Positions 51,428-62,940 of a stretch of 64,000 nt of DNA are shown in pieces (the stretch's first letter is position 1; each line of letters starts with the position of its first letter). The notes beneath the pieces are model-generated. The model was given only the letters and a program-made list of their open reading frames with translations. It made no database searches and was not told the DNA's origin. Source of the stretch: Streblospio benedicti (Eukaryota > Annelida > Polychaeta > Spionida > Spionidae); assembly GCA_019095985.1 (NCBI GenBank), contig CM032662.1, positions 37,504,435-37,568,434 of the forward strand. Direction: 5' to 3'. A program made the translations under genes and the position numbers.

Positions 51428-52409
51428 GCTCGGCTAGGAGTCTGCTGACCTTGTACGCCGGCCATGTTAGTTTATAGTTATATAATGAGTGGTGCTGGAC
51501 ACATATAACAACTTGGCTGCTGCGACGACGACGACCCACTAGCACTTTGTGTGTTCACGGTCGCCTGGAGGCAGTCACTGTAACCTTGCCACCTCGCCGC
51601 CGCATACAGCCACCATTGCGCGTCTCTAATCACACAAATAAGCAATAAACGCGGCCTATTTCGCAGCTAAGTAACAGCCGTTTTTACGACCGGGTTTATG
51701 TGACAGGAGGGTGTATGCTGCACGAGTATAACCAACATAAAGTCGTACGCTTCAAAGCCCCACGAGCCGGGAGGGGCGTGTTGGCTGTAGTACTCGGGTG
51801 GAAAAGAAAAAGGAGCGGGCAGGCATTAACGATATCGCCGAGTTTGCGCCGTTGTACCACATTTGCGTGGTCATTTTTGGCGTGGCGGCCCAGGTGAAAT
51901 TGATTCTAATGCGGCAATAATGATAACGGCTGACAGCGACGCTGATTTATCGTGCGATTATACAGTGGCAAAACTAGGGGGATGACCACAATGTCCGAGC
52001 CCATGTTATTATGCTGAGCTTTTAATACTCCAATGTTGTGTGCACGGACCACTAATTAGCATGGCTAGCAGGCAAGTGGCTGAACTCGCTCCTGCACTTC
52101 GTCTCTCGCATGGAGGGGGCAAAAACAAATGGAGCCAATTGCTGTGCATGTTTACTTCTGGTTGTTAAAAAAGCATTGCACGTCACTGTTATGAAAGGTA
52201 TTAGCCGTATTAACGTGTACAGCTGAGGTTTTTTTACTGCCTCTGCTTGCATTAGAGATGATTAGAAGGCAGAAACATTGACGCCGTCTATCGGCAGCGG
52301 CAGCAGCAGCGTCCCCTCAGTCTCCTCGTCGTCTCGGCCATTGGCAGATTGAAGGGCTATATTACCCATAATTCCATTTCCTCCTGACTGCAGCCACGAG
52401 ACCCGGCAA

Positions 52410-52487
52410 ATGCAGATTTTCTTTGAAATGGATAAAATTATGGGGCTGCCGAAGCGGGCAAATGAAGTTATGGATTCAATGACTCTG
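52410..52487 (+). CDS. Candidate cryptic exon with a strong donor
   Basis: An open frame beginning ATG at 52410 encodes 26 residues (MQIFFEMDKIMGLPKRANEV, then MDSMTL) and ends exactly at a textbook donor, CTG|GTGAGT, in phase 0. A weak AG lies at 52414-52415 but has no pyrimidine tract, so if real this would more likely be a first exon than an internal one. The composition looks protein-like, but the family is unknown. Its phase 0 end does not fit exon B, which needs phase 1. It would fit an exon starting in phase 0, such as the unseen TALE-loop exon. It could equally be a conserved non-coding block. Confidence 0.15.
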
Positions 52488-53724
52488 GTGAGTATTTTTG
52501 CAGGCGCGGGATGATTGGTTGCCGGGCCGTGGGGTCAGGGTACAGGCAGATCCAGCCAACCCGCTCTCAGGATGGCACAGTCCGCAAACTGCCTCCCCTG
52601 CATTGAATGTCTTTTCATTAGTGGATAGAGATATGGCGATGGAATGAGTTTATAGCTCTTATTGCGTCGAATTTGTGCAATGATCTTGATGATAATGGGC
52701 TCGCTGCTGCCTTTTTTGGGTGCCCCCTTTTCGTCTTTATAAAAAGAAGAAAACATTGAGGAATTTACTGTTCACTACTGCTGCTGCCTCTGCTGCTGGG
52801 GGTTTCTTTCCTATAGACTGCCATCTTTCTTTTGATTAGTTTTCCTTGAAGAAATAGAAAAGTGCAATTTCATTTGGCATAGCAGTGATGAGGAGCGAGG
52901 CGACGCGGGTTATCAGGGGAGCCGGGTGACAGCTGGGTACGCTCGAGACGACGCCCGACGCAGCCAAACTCATTTCGCTTGCTAATGAGGAAGCCCCAAA
53001 GTGCAGCCGCCCGCTGCCCCCCACATTTCCAGTTTCCCCGCGTTCACTCGGCTCTTGTCAGCCAGTGGTCGGGCAGTGTGGTAGAGGCGGCCGAAGGCTG
53101 GGACCTCATTATACCGGCAGCAATGAGAACATGCCACATTCTTTGGTGCTGCGGCGGCCGTGTTCATTTTGGTGCCTATTTGGGCTGCATTGTTGTTTCG
53201 CCGGTCACCAAGGGCTACATGTGTGCGGGGTTCAGAGGTCAAAGAGACTGGCCCCGGGCATTGTCTGCAAGTGGCCGTCGTCTCAGCCTACCCCTATGCA
53301 CACCCCTACATGAATGCGGCGACCTCTCACCCCAACAGATGTAAACCCCAAACTGCCAATCACGGCTTATTACGGGCCCGGCTAAAGTGTAGGGTGGACA
53401 GAAATCAAAGAGCGGCTCAGCTGTCTCATAATAGCGTGTAATGAAGTGCCGCGGTTTTTATTCCATATCGTCCAGTGTTGGTGGTGGACAACTGAGACGC
53501 CATCGACCACCACCACATCACAGCCAAGTGGTTGTCGAAGTGCAAATTTTTTTTCTCTGTGTTCGACCAGATCCTATCTTCTTTTGTTGGTGCATTAGAA
53601 TTAATTAGTAAGCAAAAGAGTGAAGTGGCGGCCTTGTCCGACACTTGTAGAACTAACTAACCGCCGTGGCCGTGGAAGATATCGGCTGACTGAGCTCTGT
53701 AATCTGTTGTTCTGATTTCAACAG

Positions 53725-53918
53725 CACTCAAGAAGGCTGTAGAGCAGCAGCTCAAGTGGAGCTACAATTGTGTGATAAAAGCCAGACGAAGAATGGCCAA
53801 AATGATGGTGATGAAGAGGACAGGGGTTAATCAGTGGTCCACCTCTTCACGTCCTCTTCACTGCTTTTCTCATCAGAGATTTCACTTTTTTTTAAGCTCA
53901 AGTGCAATTTTGAGTTAA
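53725..53918 (+). CDS. Candidate alternative terminal exon in the long intron
   Basis: A good acceptor (ctgttgttctgatttcaacag) is followed by two bases, CA, that would complete a codon begun by the phase-1 end of exon A (G+CA = Ala). The resulting frame runs 63 codons to TAA at 53916-53918. The first half is basic and helix-like (LKKAVEQQLKWSYNCVIKAR, then RRMAKMM); the second half runs into the first unit of the 53.9-kb tandem repeat. Spliced to exon A it would give another homeodomain-less C-terminus. The +1 frame is also open for 36 codons, so openness alone proves little. The peptide resembles no family I know. Without transcript or conservation data this is a hypothesis resting on the splice signal and phase match. 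Confidence 0.2.
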
Positions 53919-54200
53919 AAAACAATCTCGCATCAACATACTCACCCCCGCATTTTTCCTTTTTTAAGCTCAAGTGCAATTTTGAATTGAAAAAAGTAAT
54001 CTCTGAACAACATACCCATTTCTTTTGTTTTTAAAGCTCAAGTGCAATTTTGAATCGAAAAAAGCAATCTCTGAACAACATACCCATTTCTTTTGTTTTT
54101 AGCTCAAGTGCAATATGAGTAAAAAGCAATTATGAACATACTCGCCTCAATTTCTAATATTTTAAACCTCAAGTGAAATTTTCAGTTAAAAAGCAATTGC
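53881..54200 (+). repeat. Five-unit tandem repeat, 65-72 bp unit
   Basis: The block AGCTCAAGTGCAATTTT starts at about 53895, 53967, 54035, 54101 and (as ACCTCAAGTGAAATTTT) 54166. It is followed by an AAAAAGCAAT-like stretch and ACATACYC. Units 2 and 3 are nearly identical; unit 5 is the most diverged. Every unit keeps CTCAAGTG, which matches an NK2-class homeodomain site. Confidence 0.9.
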
Positions 54201-57200
54201 TACTAGTAATCGGCATGCCAAGGTGGGCATATCGTAAAATTGCATTACAATTAAATCAGTGCGGGGTAAGTGATAGGCGAACAAGCCGTGGAGACAGCAC
54301 ATAGACAATGGGTAAACTGCCTGTCAGCCCACGATTTGGATGGACAGCCAACTTTGCCCGCTTGAATTATTGAGGTGCTGGCTAATTATGCTGCAGCCGC
54401 CACTTTATTTGGAGGTCCAGCCAAGTTTGAGGAGGTTGGCAGCAGGTCAGAAAACTCATTTTCAACCCAATGTGCATTAAATATGTAACTGGTGGCTAAA
54501 TCGGGGGGGAAGCGTACGGAGATGGTGGGAGACGAACATAGTGAAAAGCAAAATTTTGTTCAGGCCACTTGATGTAGTTAAGTGGAAGCTTATGGTTGTA
54601 AGACTTGTCTTCATGTATAGTGAAAAAATGCTTGTTACTGTAGTATAGAAAGATGTGTTAGAGATATGGTGGGAAATGAATTTTTAAGCATTGGAAAACA
54701 CATACATAAAATGTTTCCTCTGTAGGTATGTTTATAGCCAAATTGCTCCAGACTTGCTGAGAAGTTTATAGTACTTGCATAAAGCAGTTGTGCTTTCTTC
54801 GTTAAAATCATGTCTCTTAAGAGTCAAAACAAAATTCATCTGTTTGAAAAAGAAACAGTGGTAGGCACTTGTGGAGAAGAATAATGCTTGTGTTGTTTCA
54901 AAGTCATCTGCCGGTCGGCAGAAGGGATTTTTAAGATGGGCAATTACTGTGGGCGGGAAGGCTTACAGTAACATTCATTGGCCGGCATTCTCTGCTTCTT
55001 AGGATTAATTCAAACCCAGACAAGGATGAAGATGCCATAAAAAAGGCCATGATGCCCTATTACACAAAATTAGGCATTACACAGCTCATTTGCGGCAGTC
55101 ATTAATCAGGATCTGTACACAATGCTCTGACAGCTTAAATACTTAACATTTGAACTAGCACATTAGAATGTTTGACTAACCAATTGTAAGCACACGGAAT
55201 TGCAGCCTTTGCTTCCCGTTGTTCATCACTTTTGTTTCATGCACAAGTATCACTATTATTCAGTACTATTTGATCTTTCTCTCTGCTGCTACTACTTCAG
55301 TATTCGACCAAAGTAACAAAAAAACAGAAAACTGACACAAAAACTCTTCAAACAAATGACCGTGATTGATGTGAGCTGTTTACGGTCACTTCTAAAGCGC
55401 ACAAAGCGACGACGTCCAGGGAGTGGCTATTATTACACTGCCGCCATGTTTATCACGCAATGGCTCTCCCCTCGCACCTTGCTGTATCCTTACACCTAGT
55501 GCTGTGAGGATCGGCAACTTGAGTGAGGTATCGTGCGAGCCCCCACATCTTGTCATGCCCCCGCTCACGTTACGTCGCCCTTTTTGCATGTAACTATGCT
55601 GATTGTCACTGCGGCGTGCGACAAGCGATCCCTGAAGCACCGACCGAGGCTGCAAATTGTCGCTAACCTCGGCTCAAATGCGTCAGCCATTTTGAAATGG
55701 GAGAAGGTGCCCTCACCGTCGCGTGATGCACAAATCGTGTAAAAATTAATCTGTGCCTGCGTGTAAAGCACATTATTGCCTACATTAGGTTATGTTTCCA
55801 CTGCCATGGCAGTATGTGCATTTTAGCTAAAAGCCGCTGCTGTGGTTAAATTTAGACAGATAAAAATGAAGCGTAATTTAAAGCAGTGACATGGTTAAAG
55901 GTTTACGACCTGGAAACAAAAGACGCCTTTTCACCTAAGATCATATTTGGTTCTCTTATTATGATGATTATTACAATATTGAGGGTTCTTATTATACAGT
56001 AAAAGTGTGATTTGATGGCTGGGAACTGAATAGAAAGAAAGCACCTCTAAGATAGACGGCGGTAATAAAGAAGACATGATCAGCCTACGATCTATGACCA
56101 AACATCATTTTCTGTGCTCTGGTAATATCTCTTTGGAGCATATCAATATCATGTGAATGATTTATCTTGGCCTTTTTTTCGATTTTTCTTATGGCCACCA
56201 TCTGTGAGAGGTGTATTGAGATCGCTGATTGGAATATTGAATGGACAAGAGAGATATCACATTGCTCGTAGTTTTGCTCGGGTGAAAATGTGTTTGTCGT
56301 TGTGTAGGATATATGTTTATGAATTATAGATTCATGCGCATTGTTCTTCTGTTGCCATATGTTAGACAAATGTCATAAAGGTTATTTTTTTTACTCATTT
56401 TAAAAAGTAAACATGACAGATGTCATAAAATATCCACAAAAAATTCTTACCATAGAAATATTCATACATATGTTTATTGGTTCCTCTATCCAACATTGTG
56501 GACATTTTTTACCTCGCGATTGTTGGAGCCCCCATGAGTGTGAGTGAAAATAGGAGAAAAAACGTTGACATCAGTCAACATTGGGAGCAAACATCAGCCC
56601 CTCCAGTCGCTCCAAACACTCGACACACTCAACCCAGCCATTTATCAAAAATAATTTATCTTGGATCAATATTTGCTGGCAACGTGAGCCGGGCAAAAGC
56701 TTCAGCAGAAAAAGGCCGAAAGTCAACATGGCCGTCGCTTCCCACGACTATGTCCGTAACCCGGCTGCTGCTGCTTTGCTGCTTTTGCAGCTGAGTTTCT
56801 CCCGTCCTGCCAATGTTTGCTTTATTCTCCTCTCATTCACTGCAGGGCAGTAAATCCCTTATTTTTCCACCAATCAGAATCCAGCTGCCGCAAATGGCCA
56901 AATCTTGTTGATTTTGAGGGCAAATTGGAAGTGATAGTGAGACATATAGCTTTTTTCTATGGGCGACTTTATGGAAACGGGACAAGGAGAGAAGAGTTAT
57001 TGATGCAGAGCATGGTATGGGTTTGATATGAGTCTGTTATAGTTATAAGTATAACAAAATAATTTTGGTTATACGAAATATGTATTGTAATTAATTGACT
57101 TGGGTATAAGGATTGACTTAGTTGAACTGACAGCTTTTAGTACTGTCAGGATGGCCTATCAGTCTAATGCGCTTGCCTTAAAAATAATTTTATGGGATAT

Positions 57201-58902
57201 ATTCAGCATAAGATTTCTAAATAATGGGATGCTACAAAATACTGTAATAAATCGCAGTCATAACATCCCTGATGACACAGACCAACTTCAAACAACCGTT
57301 ATATTTGATCCATAAAGAACTTAGCATTTAATCGCAAACTAATTCCCCACAACAGCGGTTATCCCGACCACGTATTCTTTTACCCCTAGCCATCAAAATC
57401 CGCTCCAAACAGGGTCTTAGCGGCGCACACAAACATACAAATTATGGTCTCAGCTTACCGTTTGTTCAGCAGAAAGGTGAAGTCTATTAAACTGTGGGCA
57501 TATGTGGCTGTAGGTGGGTGCATGCCAGCCGCTGACATATTAGTGTCAGGTCTCAGGAGGCGACGGCCGAGGGAGGCTTAGGTTGCCCACCCGCCCCCTT
57601 CCCTGCTGACATCCGACCCTCCAACCACGCCGAATAATGGCAGGTGATTAAAAATCACACGAAAACTTAATTTGGTCAAGAGAAAACATATCCAGGAGAA
57701 AAGCGAATCTGGGTAATGGACTGACATGCACATTTCGTAGTGACATTAACATGGGGTAAATGTCTTTTTTTCTCCTGATGCATTTCCCGTGCCGCCGTTG
57801 GTACAGACCCGCAGAAAGCAAGACAGGTGGTTGGAAGCAGACGGCACGAGGTGGAGGTGGGGATGATACGGGTAGCAGCCCTCATGCTAACGTAGTCCTA
57901 ATGGGGAACAACAATGCCAGATACACTCATTCCATGTGCTTTATCTTCCCGATAATGATACATAAATATTTATGATGAATTTGTAGCCACATTGTCACGT
58001 CTTTAAATTGGAAGCGACTACTTGGCGGTTTGCATTTTCTGCCCATCGCTGATGAATGGAGATAAAGACTGGCTCCGTAATTGCGCTATAAAGGTGGAAT
58101 TAAAGCAAACTGAACAGTGGTCAGAGTTAATGAACTCTTTTATGCTGAACGTTGGCAAAACTCTTAAAAGCGAGTTGTGTTGTAGGTTTAATTTGAAAAT
58201 GTTCACAAATTGGACATTTATTTGGACCAGTCACTGCCTTGCCGGGCGTGTTTTAGCAATTGATTGCAGATGTAATTGAAATTGAAACAACAAAACCTAT
58301 GCATGTTTTACATTTTTCCAGCCTTCTGGTGCATTTAGTTAAAGGATATTGGGTGACACTCGGTGCATTGTTTAATTTTACATTTTTTGTCTGTCTCCAT
58401 TGTCAAAATTCGATTATAATCCTCCGTTCTCTATATGATTGACCAAGAATTATTTGTCAATGTGAATCGCCATTTTTGATTAGGTTTTGCGTGTTTTATG
58501 CTGACTTCATGTAACATATGTGTGTCATTGGTTTACGTTTACAAATAAATGCTCCGTGTCACTCATGGCCTGGCCTATTGAAAATAATGGGATGAATGAT
58601 ATAATCTTATTGATTAAACATCAAAGTTTTTTAGCGACACATTTTTCAATATGTTATTGGGGATTGTTACACGCTGTACTGGTAGTTAAATTTTCCAATA
58701 GTATGGATTTTATCAGACATATTATGCTAACTGCCTCATCGAAATGTCCAACTTGTATTATATTAGGTTTTAACCGCTTACATACCATTCTCTATAAACC
58801 AGTATGAATAACTTCAACATCGAATGTCACTATTCAGTTTTTAATCGAAATTTCAACGACTTTGCTCCATATTTATGTGTGTTTCTCTTTGTGTACTTGC
58901 AG

Positions 58903-59042
58903 ACAACAGTATAGGTTCTGGTGAGGGCACGGCCGACGAGGAATCAGGCGACAGCAACTCAGCGAAACGCCAGAAAAAACGCGGAATATTCCCCAAAGTG
59001 GCCACCAATATAATGCGGGCATGGCTATTCCAGCATTTAACA
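58903..59042 (+). CDS. Meis: Meis/homothorax exon B (homeodomain N-terminal arm and helix 1)
   Basis: The exon starts after a pyrimidine-rich acceptor (tttctctttgtgtacttgcag) with two bases that complete the Asp codon begun in exon A. It then has 46 codons and ends at ACA|GTAAGT in phase 0. The peptide has an acidic part ([17 protein letters not shown]), a basic arm (KRQKKR) that can act as a nuclear signal and minor-groove contact, and helix 1 of a TALE homeodomain ([20 protein letters not shown]). These residues separate Meis from the related Pknox/Prep family, which has GVLPKHATNVMRSWLFQHI. IGSGEGT is shared with Drosophila Hth. The exon stops just before the three-residue TALE loop; the next exon should begin His-Pro-Tyr-Pro and is not in the window. 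The homeodomain recognises TGACA-type sites. There are no stops or frameshifts. The identification is close to certain. Confidence 0.97.
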
Positions 59043-59276
59043 GTAAGTGTCAACCTGCTTTCCATGTGCTTTTCTTGTGCTATGGTATATTATTGCAAGC
59101 TGCTATTTGACTTTGATATTTTAATGTCATTTATAATGAACTACAGTATGGGAGCTACAAAGAGAAAGTTGGAATTATTATTTTACCTTACACAGACACT
59201 CATGCATATATATTGCTGGGTAAATGTGATTCAGAAGCATGTCTGTGAGCAAAAGGGTTTTTTGAGGGACTTTTGA
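59043..59276 (+). other. Read-through extension of exon B
   Basis: Past the GTAAGT donor the exon B frame stays open for 77 codons to TGA (59274-59276). It is followed by AATAAA at 59299-59304 and again at 59368-59373. The added peptide is Cys/Met/Leu-rich ([10 protein letters not shown]...) and resembles no Meis tail. With ordinary stop density a 77-codon opening is only mildly unusual, so this may be chance. Retention would give a protein truncated after homeodomain helix 1, with no TALE loop or recognition helix. Confidence 0.12.
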
Positions 59277-60538
59277 CATTAAGTTTCTGTGTAATGTAAA
59301 TAAATACAACTTTCTCCATGCTTGAAGTCTTTTCATTTCTACTTTTAAACATTGGTATACAATTGTAAATAAAAAGAATAGATATCTACTTCTGCATATA
59401 GCTATATATAATGATGATGACGATATTGATGCCGTTACATTGTGACAATGCTCGGCCATAATACCCAGTGTAGATTTTACAGCACCACCAGCCATGATAC
59501 TGACATGTATTGACCACGCAGATGATGTATGCAGACGTATTGCGCTGTGTCGCGTCAATGCTACAAAAACAAACTATGAACTGCGACTGCCACCCGAATA
59601 GATACATTCCCATCATGCACCACCACTCGACATCTGTGACTAATCGAAAGATATTGATATTAATACACGCAAAACAAATTAGAAATGGGAGCAAATTGTA
59701 ATTGTTGTCATTTTGCCATGCTGAGCATAACTCATTCAGTGTTGGCTGGCGGGCGGAGGGAGAATAATGGAGTGTTAGGTGAACAGGCCGATCATCTACC
59801 CACACAGGGCGAAATAATCAATGTCACTTATCAGCTGATCCCTCTATTAAGCCAGCCATAGCAGAAACGTGTGACCATATAATTGGCGACCGCTTCGAAA
59901 TCGATAGATTTTCAATATCCTCACCCGCCACAAAACAGCTTGGTTGTGTGCAATGTTTTTAGCTGTCGTTATCGTCGTCGATGCGAACACTATGGGAAAG
60001 TGTTGTTTACTGCCCTGTTTGTGATGTATGCGAGGTGTAGTAATGGGGACAAACAAAAACCCCACCAACTGTCATTGTACTTGCTCGTGAAGAAAGCACA
60101 GAGGTCGCAAAAGTGAGGGAAGGTCGTATATAGAAGATAATGAAAAGACGCTGTCATTGGCAGATGCCGAAAACATGCAAGTTACATGGCCAAGTAAATT
60201 GCTATTGCTTCGGAATTGTGTGTGGTGGATTGATTTACGGCCTACTTTCTTCACCATCACGGTGCCACGGCCTGCTTAGGTTGACGCCAGATTAATGATG
60301 TGCAAGTGAAATTTCACCGTGAAAACGATTCTGATTGAGAAGCCTCATTTGTCTGTACACTAATCTGGGAAAGTCTGGGTTGTGATCCGTCCGTTGCCAC
60401 GGTGATCGCGGCCTCGCGCTAAAGCCTCGCCGCGTGAAACACGCAATGAGGGCCGTGTAATCGAATTGGACAGCCATTGTGCCGGCACGTTTTAACTGGC
60501 CGGCAATTCCGGGGCGCGCGACATGGCAGCATTTACGT

Positions 60539-60553
60539 CCACAAGGTGGCGCT
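60539..60553 (+). promoter_or_regulatory. CTCF-like site
   Basis: CCACAAGGTGGCGCT matches the bilaterian CTCF core (CCAnnAGRKGGCGC) at nearly every position. A YY1-like GGCGGCCATCTTG lies 24 bp downstream at 60577-60589. Occupancy is unknown. Confidence 0.4.
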
Positions 60554-62139
60554 GCAGTGGGTGTTACCGGATTTATGGCGGCCATCTTGTGCCCAAATCT
60601 GCGGCAACGTGTGCGTTTTGATGCCTGCGTTGGAGAGGGGCATTTCTGCAAGTGCGAGGCTTGCCGCCGCCCTAAGACGAAAAAGCACTTTGCTCGAGCA
60701 GTCGCACAGATTACTGTGCTCTCTGCCATTATTGCCAGCGCTCTACTGGCTTCTTCATTCTCCTCTCTTTGTACAGCGGAAGTATTCGTAGTAGCCTTTG
60801 CTTGCTCCCGACAACGACGCCGACGAGTTTGCATTATATAAGCTGTGGCATGCAATGTTGCGAGCGTCACCTCTGTGCATATGGCTTCATTACAATACGC
60901 CGCTGAGCGCATTAATAATGCAGCGTACAAGTCACAGCCACTTGTCACCGCGGCGACCGAGAGACAACCACCGCCGCCGACCTGCTTAAACATTTACCAC
61001 TGCTACACCACCGCTCGTCAACACGAACCCAACACTGATGCAGCCAGCGACAACGTTGCGATGTTGTGAGCTGCTATTAAGAGCTGGCAATGGAATTCCT
61101 CCGCAGAAGCATCAGCCTCGCCACAAAGTGTGTGTCTCACGCTTGTCATTGTTGTCGTTGCCGTGGAAGCCCTTCTCTCCTGACCATCCTCTGTCGACAC
61201 CGGTGCCTCACTCAGCATAGGAGGCCGCGCACAAGCAGCGGGAGTGGCCATAAATCTAGCTTAGCGGAGATAGGGCAAAATGTAGGGAGAAATCCGCAGC
61301 AAATGCTGATGGCTTATGTAATGCCAGGCAAATACATGGTAATCAAGGTTTGGCGTGTGACAAAGGGGGCCGAGTGGGCCGTCCATCATGGCTGCCGGAC
61401 GGCTACAAGCTGGGGAGGGGGCAGTCAATAGCTCACAATGGGCCTTGCTTTAGCCCCCAGACCTCGCTGTACAAACAGCTCTAATCCCCCAGCAAGCCCC
61501 GACAACCGGCAGCCCAACGACCGCGCAGCATCGCACAAAATCACCTCCTTTTACCTCCCATGTACAGCTGTGTAAAATAGTGCGGCGGTCGGCGGTCCTT
61601 CGAAGGACAGCTTCTGGCTGCTTGTATTGGGTATAGAATTGAAATTTTGAAATAGGGGGTTTATTTTCGGGGTGAACATGGATTGTGTTTGTTTGATAAT
61701 AGAGTATGTATATTAGAGGGTCTTGTCATGTATTTTAATTAATAAAATGAGTCTTTCTCATACTAGTCTTTCTACTATACTATTTGTCTTATCCAATAAG
61801 ACAAAATATTAGGACCTTTATGCAAATTTTCATACAGATGAAAAAATGTCTGTGGGACATGAAGCAGTAAATGAGCTTTTGCTTCGTAATGAAAACAACA
61901 ACCATGACACACACGTGCACGGAACCCTGGAGATTAAAACGTGTTAGGCGGTTCTGCACATAGCCACAGTGTTGATTAAAGCTGCGCGTTAAATTTCCCC
62001 ACGGAGCGTGTATACTACTTGAGACATTGACATTCCATCTTCCAAGCCGTGTAGCCGAAACCACAGCTGACAAATCAGATCGGACAGCACTTAAAAGGCC
62101 CGTGTCCCTACACCGCCACCCGAGAAAGTAGATCTGCTA

Positions 62140-62402
62140 CAGCAGAACCTCCTATTAAGACCACCTCTGTATTGAGACGAGACCACCTCTTTAGTAAGAC
62201 CAAGGCCTCGAATCTTCAGAAGGAGAAAGCGACTAAACCTCCATACAAAGACCACCTATGTATGAAGACCACCTCTATGATAAGACCATTATTCACAGTC
62301 CAAGATTGCCATATATGGACCAAAATGAACCTGTATAAAGAGAACACCTCTCTGATTGAGGGCATTCCCCCATACAAGCCCTAACAAACAGGTTGTGCTG
62401 TA
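62140..62402 (+). mobile_element. MITE-like element copy, expanded interior
   Basis: Left end CAGCAGAACCTCC, right end ACAGGTTGTGCTGTA. The ACCACCTCT block occurs four times inside, and the total is 263 bp, longer than the usual 165-180. Confidence 0.8.
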
Positions 62403-62435
62403 TGTCTCGGGGCCTGAGGCCATGCGACGACGACC

Positions 62436-62450
62436 GTGGTGGTGGTGGTG
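62436..62450 (+). repeat. (GTG)n microsatellite
   Basis: Five GTG units just downstream of a MITE. Confidence 0.85.
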
Positions 62451-62940
62451 GCCGGTATTGATAGCATTGATTTTTGGTAGGCGAGCCCCAGCTAATTGCG
62501 CGAGTAGGTCGAAGTGACGGCAAAGTGACAGCTTCTCACCAATCATGGGCCCCTTGCTAATTCCGCAAACTCAATCACACGCGGCTGTCTCTCTCCAGCC
62601 GCAGCCGGCCTCCTCCCGGCCGCACCACCACAGCCCCCAGCTGCCACATTTGGCAGCCGCATTATTAGATTTAAGAGCTCTCCTCCGCGAGAAAGAAGGG
62701 TGAGGCGGTGGATGTGAAAGATGTTTTATATATACCACACATTTTTGGTATGAAAGTTTGAAAGTTGCATTTCTCGGCGTTTGTTGAACATGTTGAGAAG
62801 TGTGACGTAAAGATGAAATGCCTTGTGTAATGATAATATTGGAAAAGAGAATTTCGTAATAGCTGGATAAGCATAACGTAATAAAAATCTCATATTTCAT
62901 TATCAGCTATTAATTATCTGCCAGCTTGCCGCAATGGCAG

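Larger units (their letters stand above)
20754..58902 (+). other. Complete 38-kb intron between exons A and B
   Basis: It is bounded by a GTACGC donor and a TTGCAG acceptor whose phases agree. From 20.8 to 23.3 kb it is unique sequence with a perfect GTCACGTGAC palindrome. From 23.4 to 40.2 kb it carries most of the MITE copies, plus local duplications at 33.1-36.3 kb. From 40.2 to 58.9 kb it holds only one MITE, a PBX-MEIS site (44478), CAG/CTG-rich runs (49.8-50.0 kb), a GC-rich stretch (about 52.8-53.4 kb) and the NK2-like array (53.75-54.2 kb). Stretches such as 27.0-27.8, 46.2-49.4 and 54.2-58.9 kb show nothing I can name. In Drosophila hth and vertebrate MEIS genes, introns here are also very long and hold conserved non-coding elements. 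That the same is true here is inference. Confidence 0.85.
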
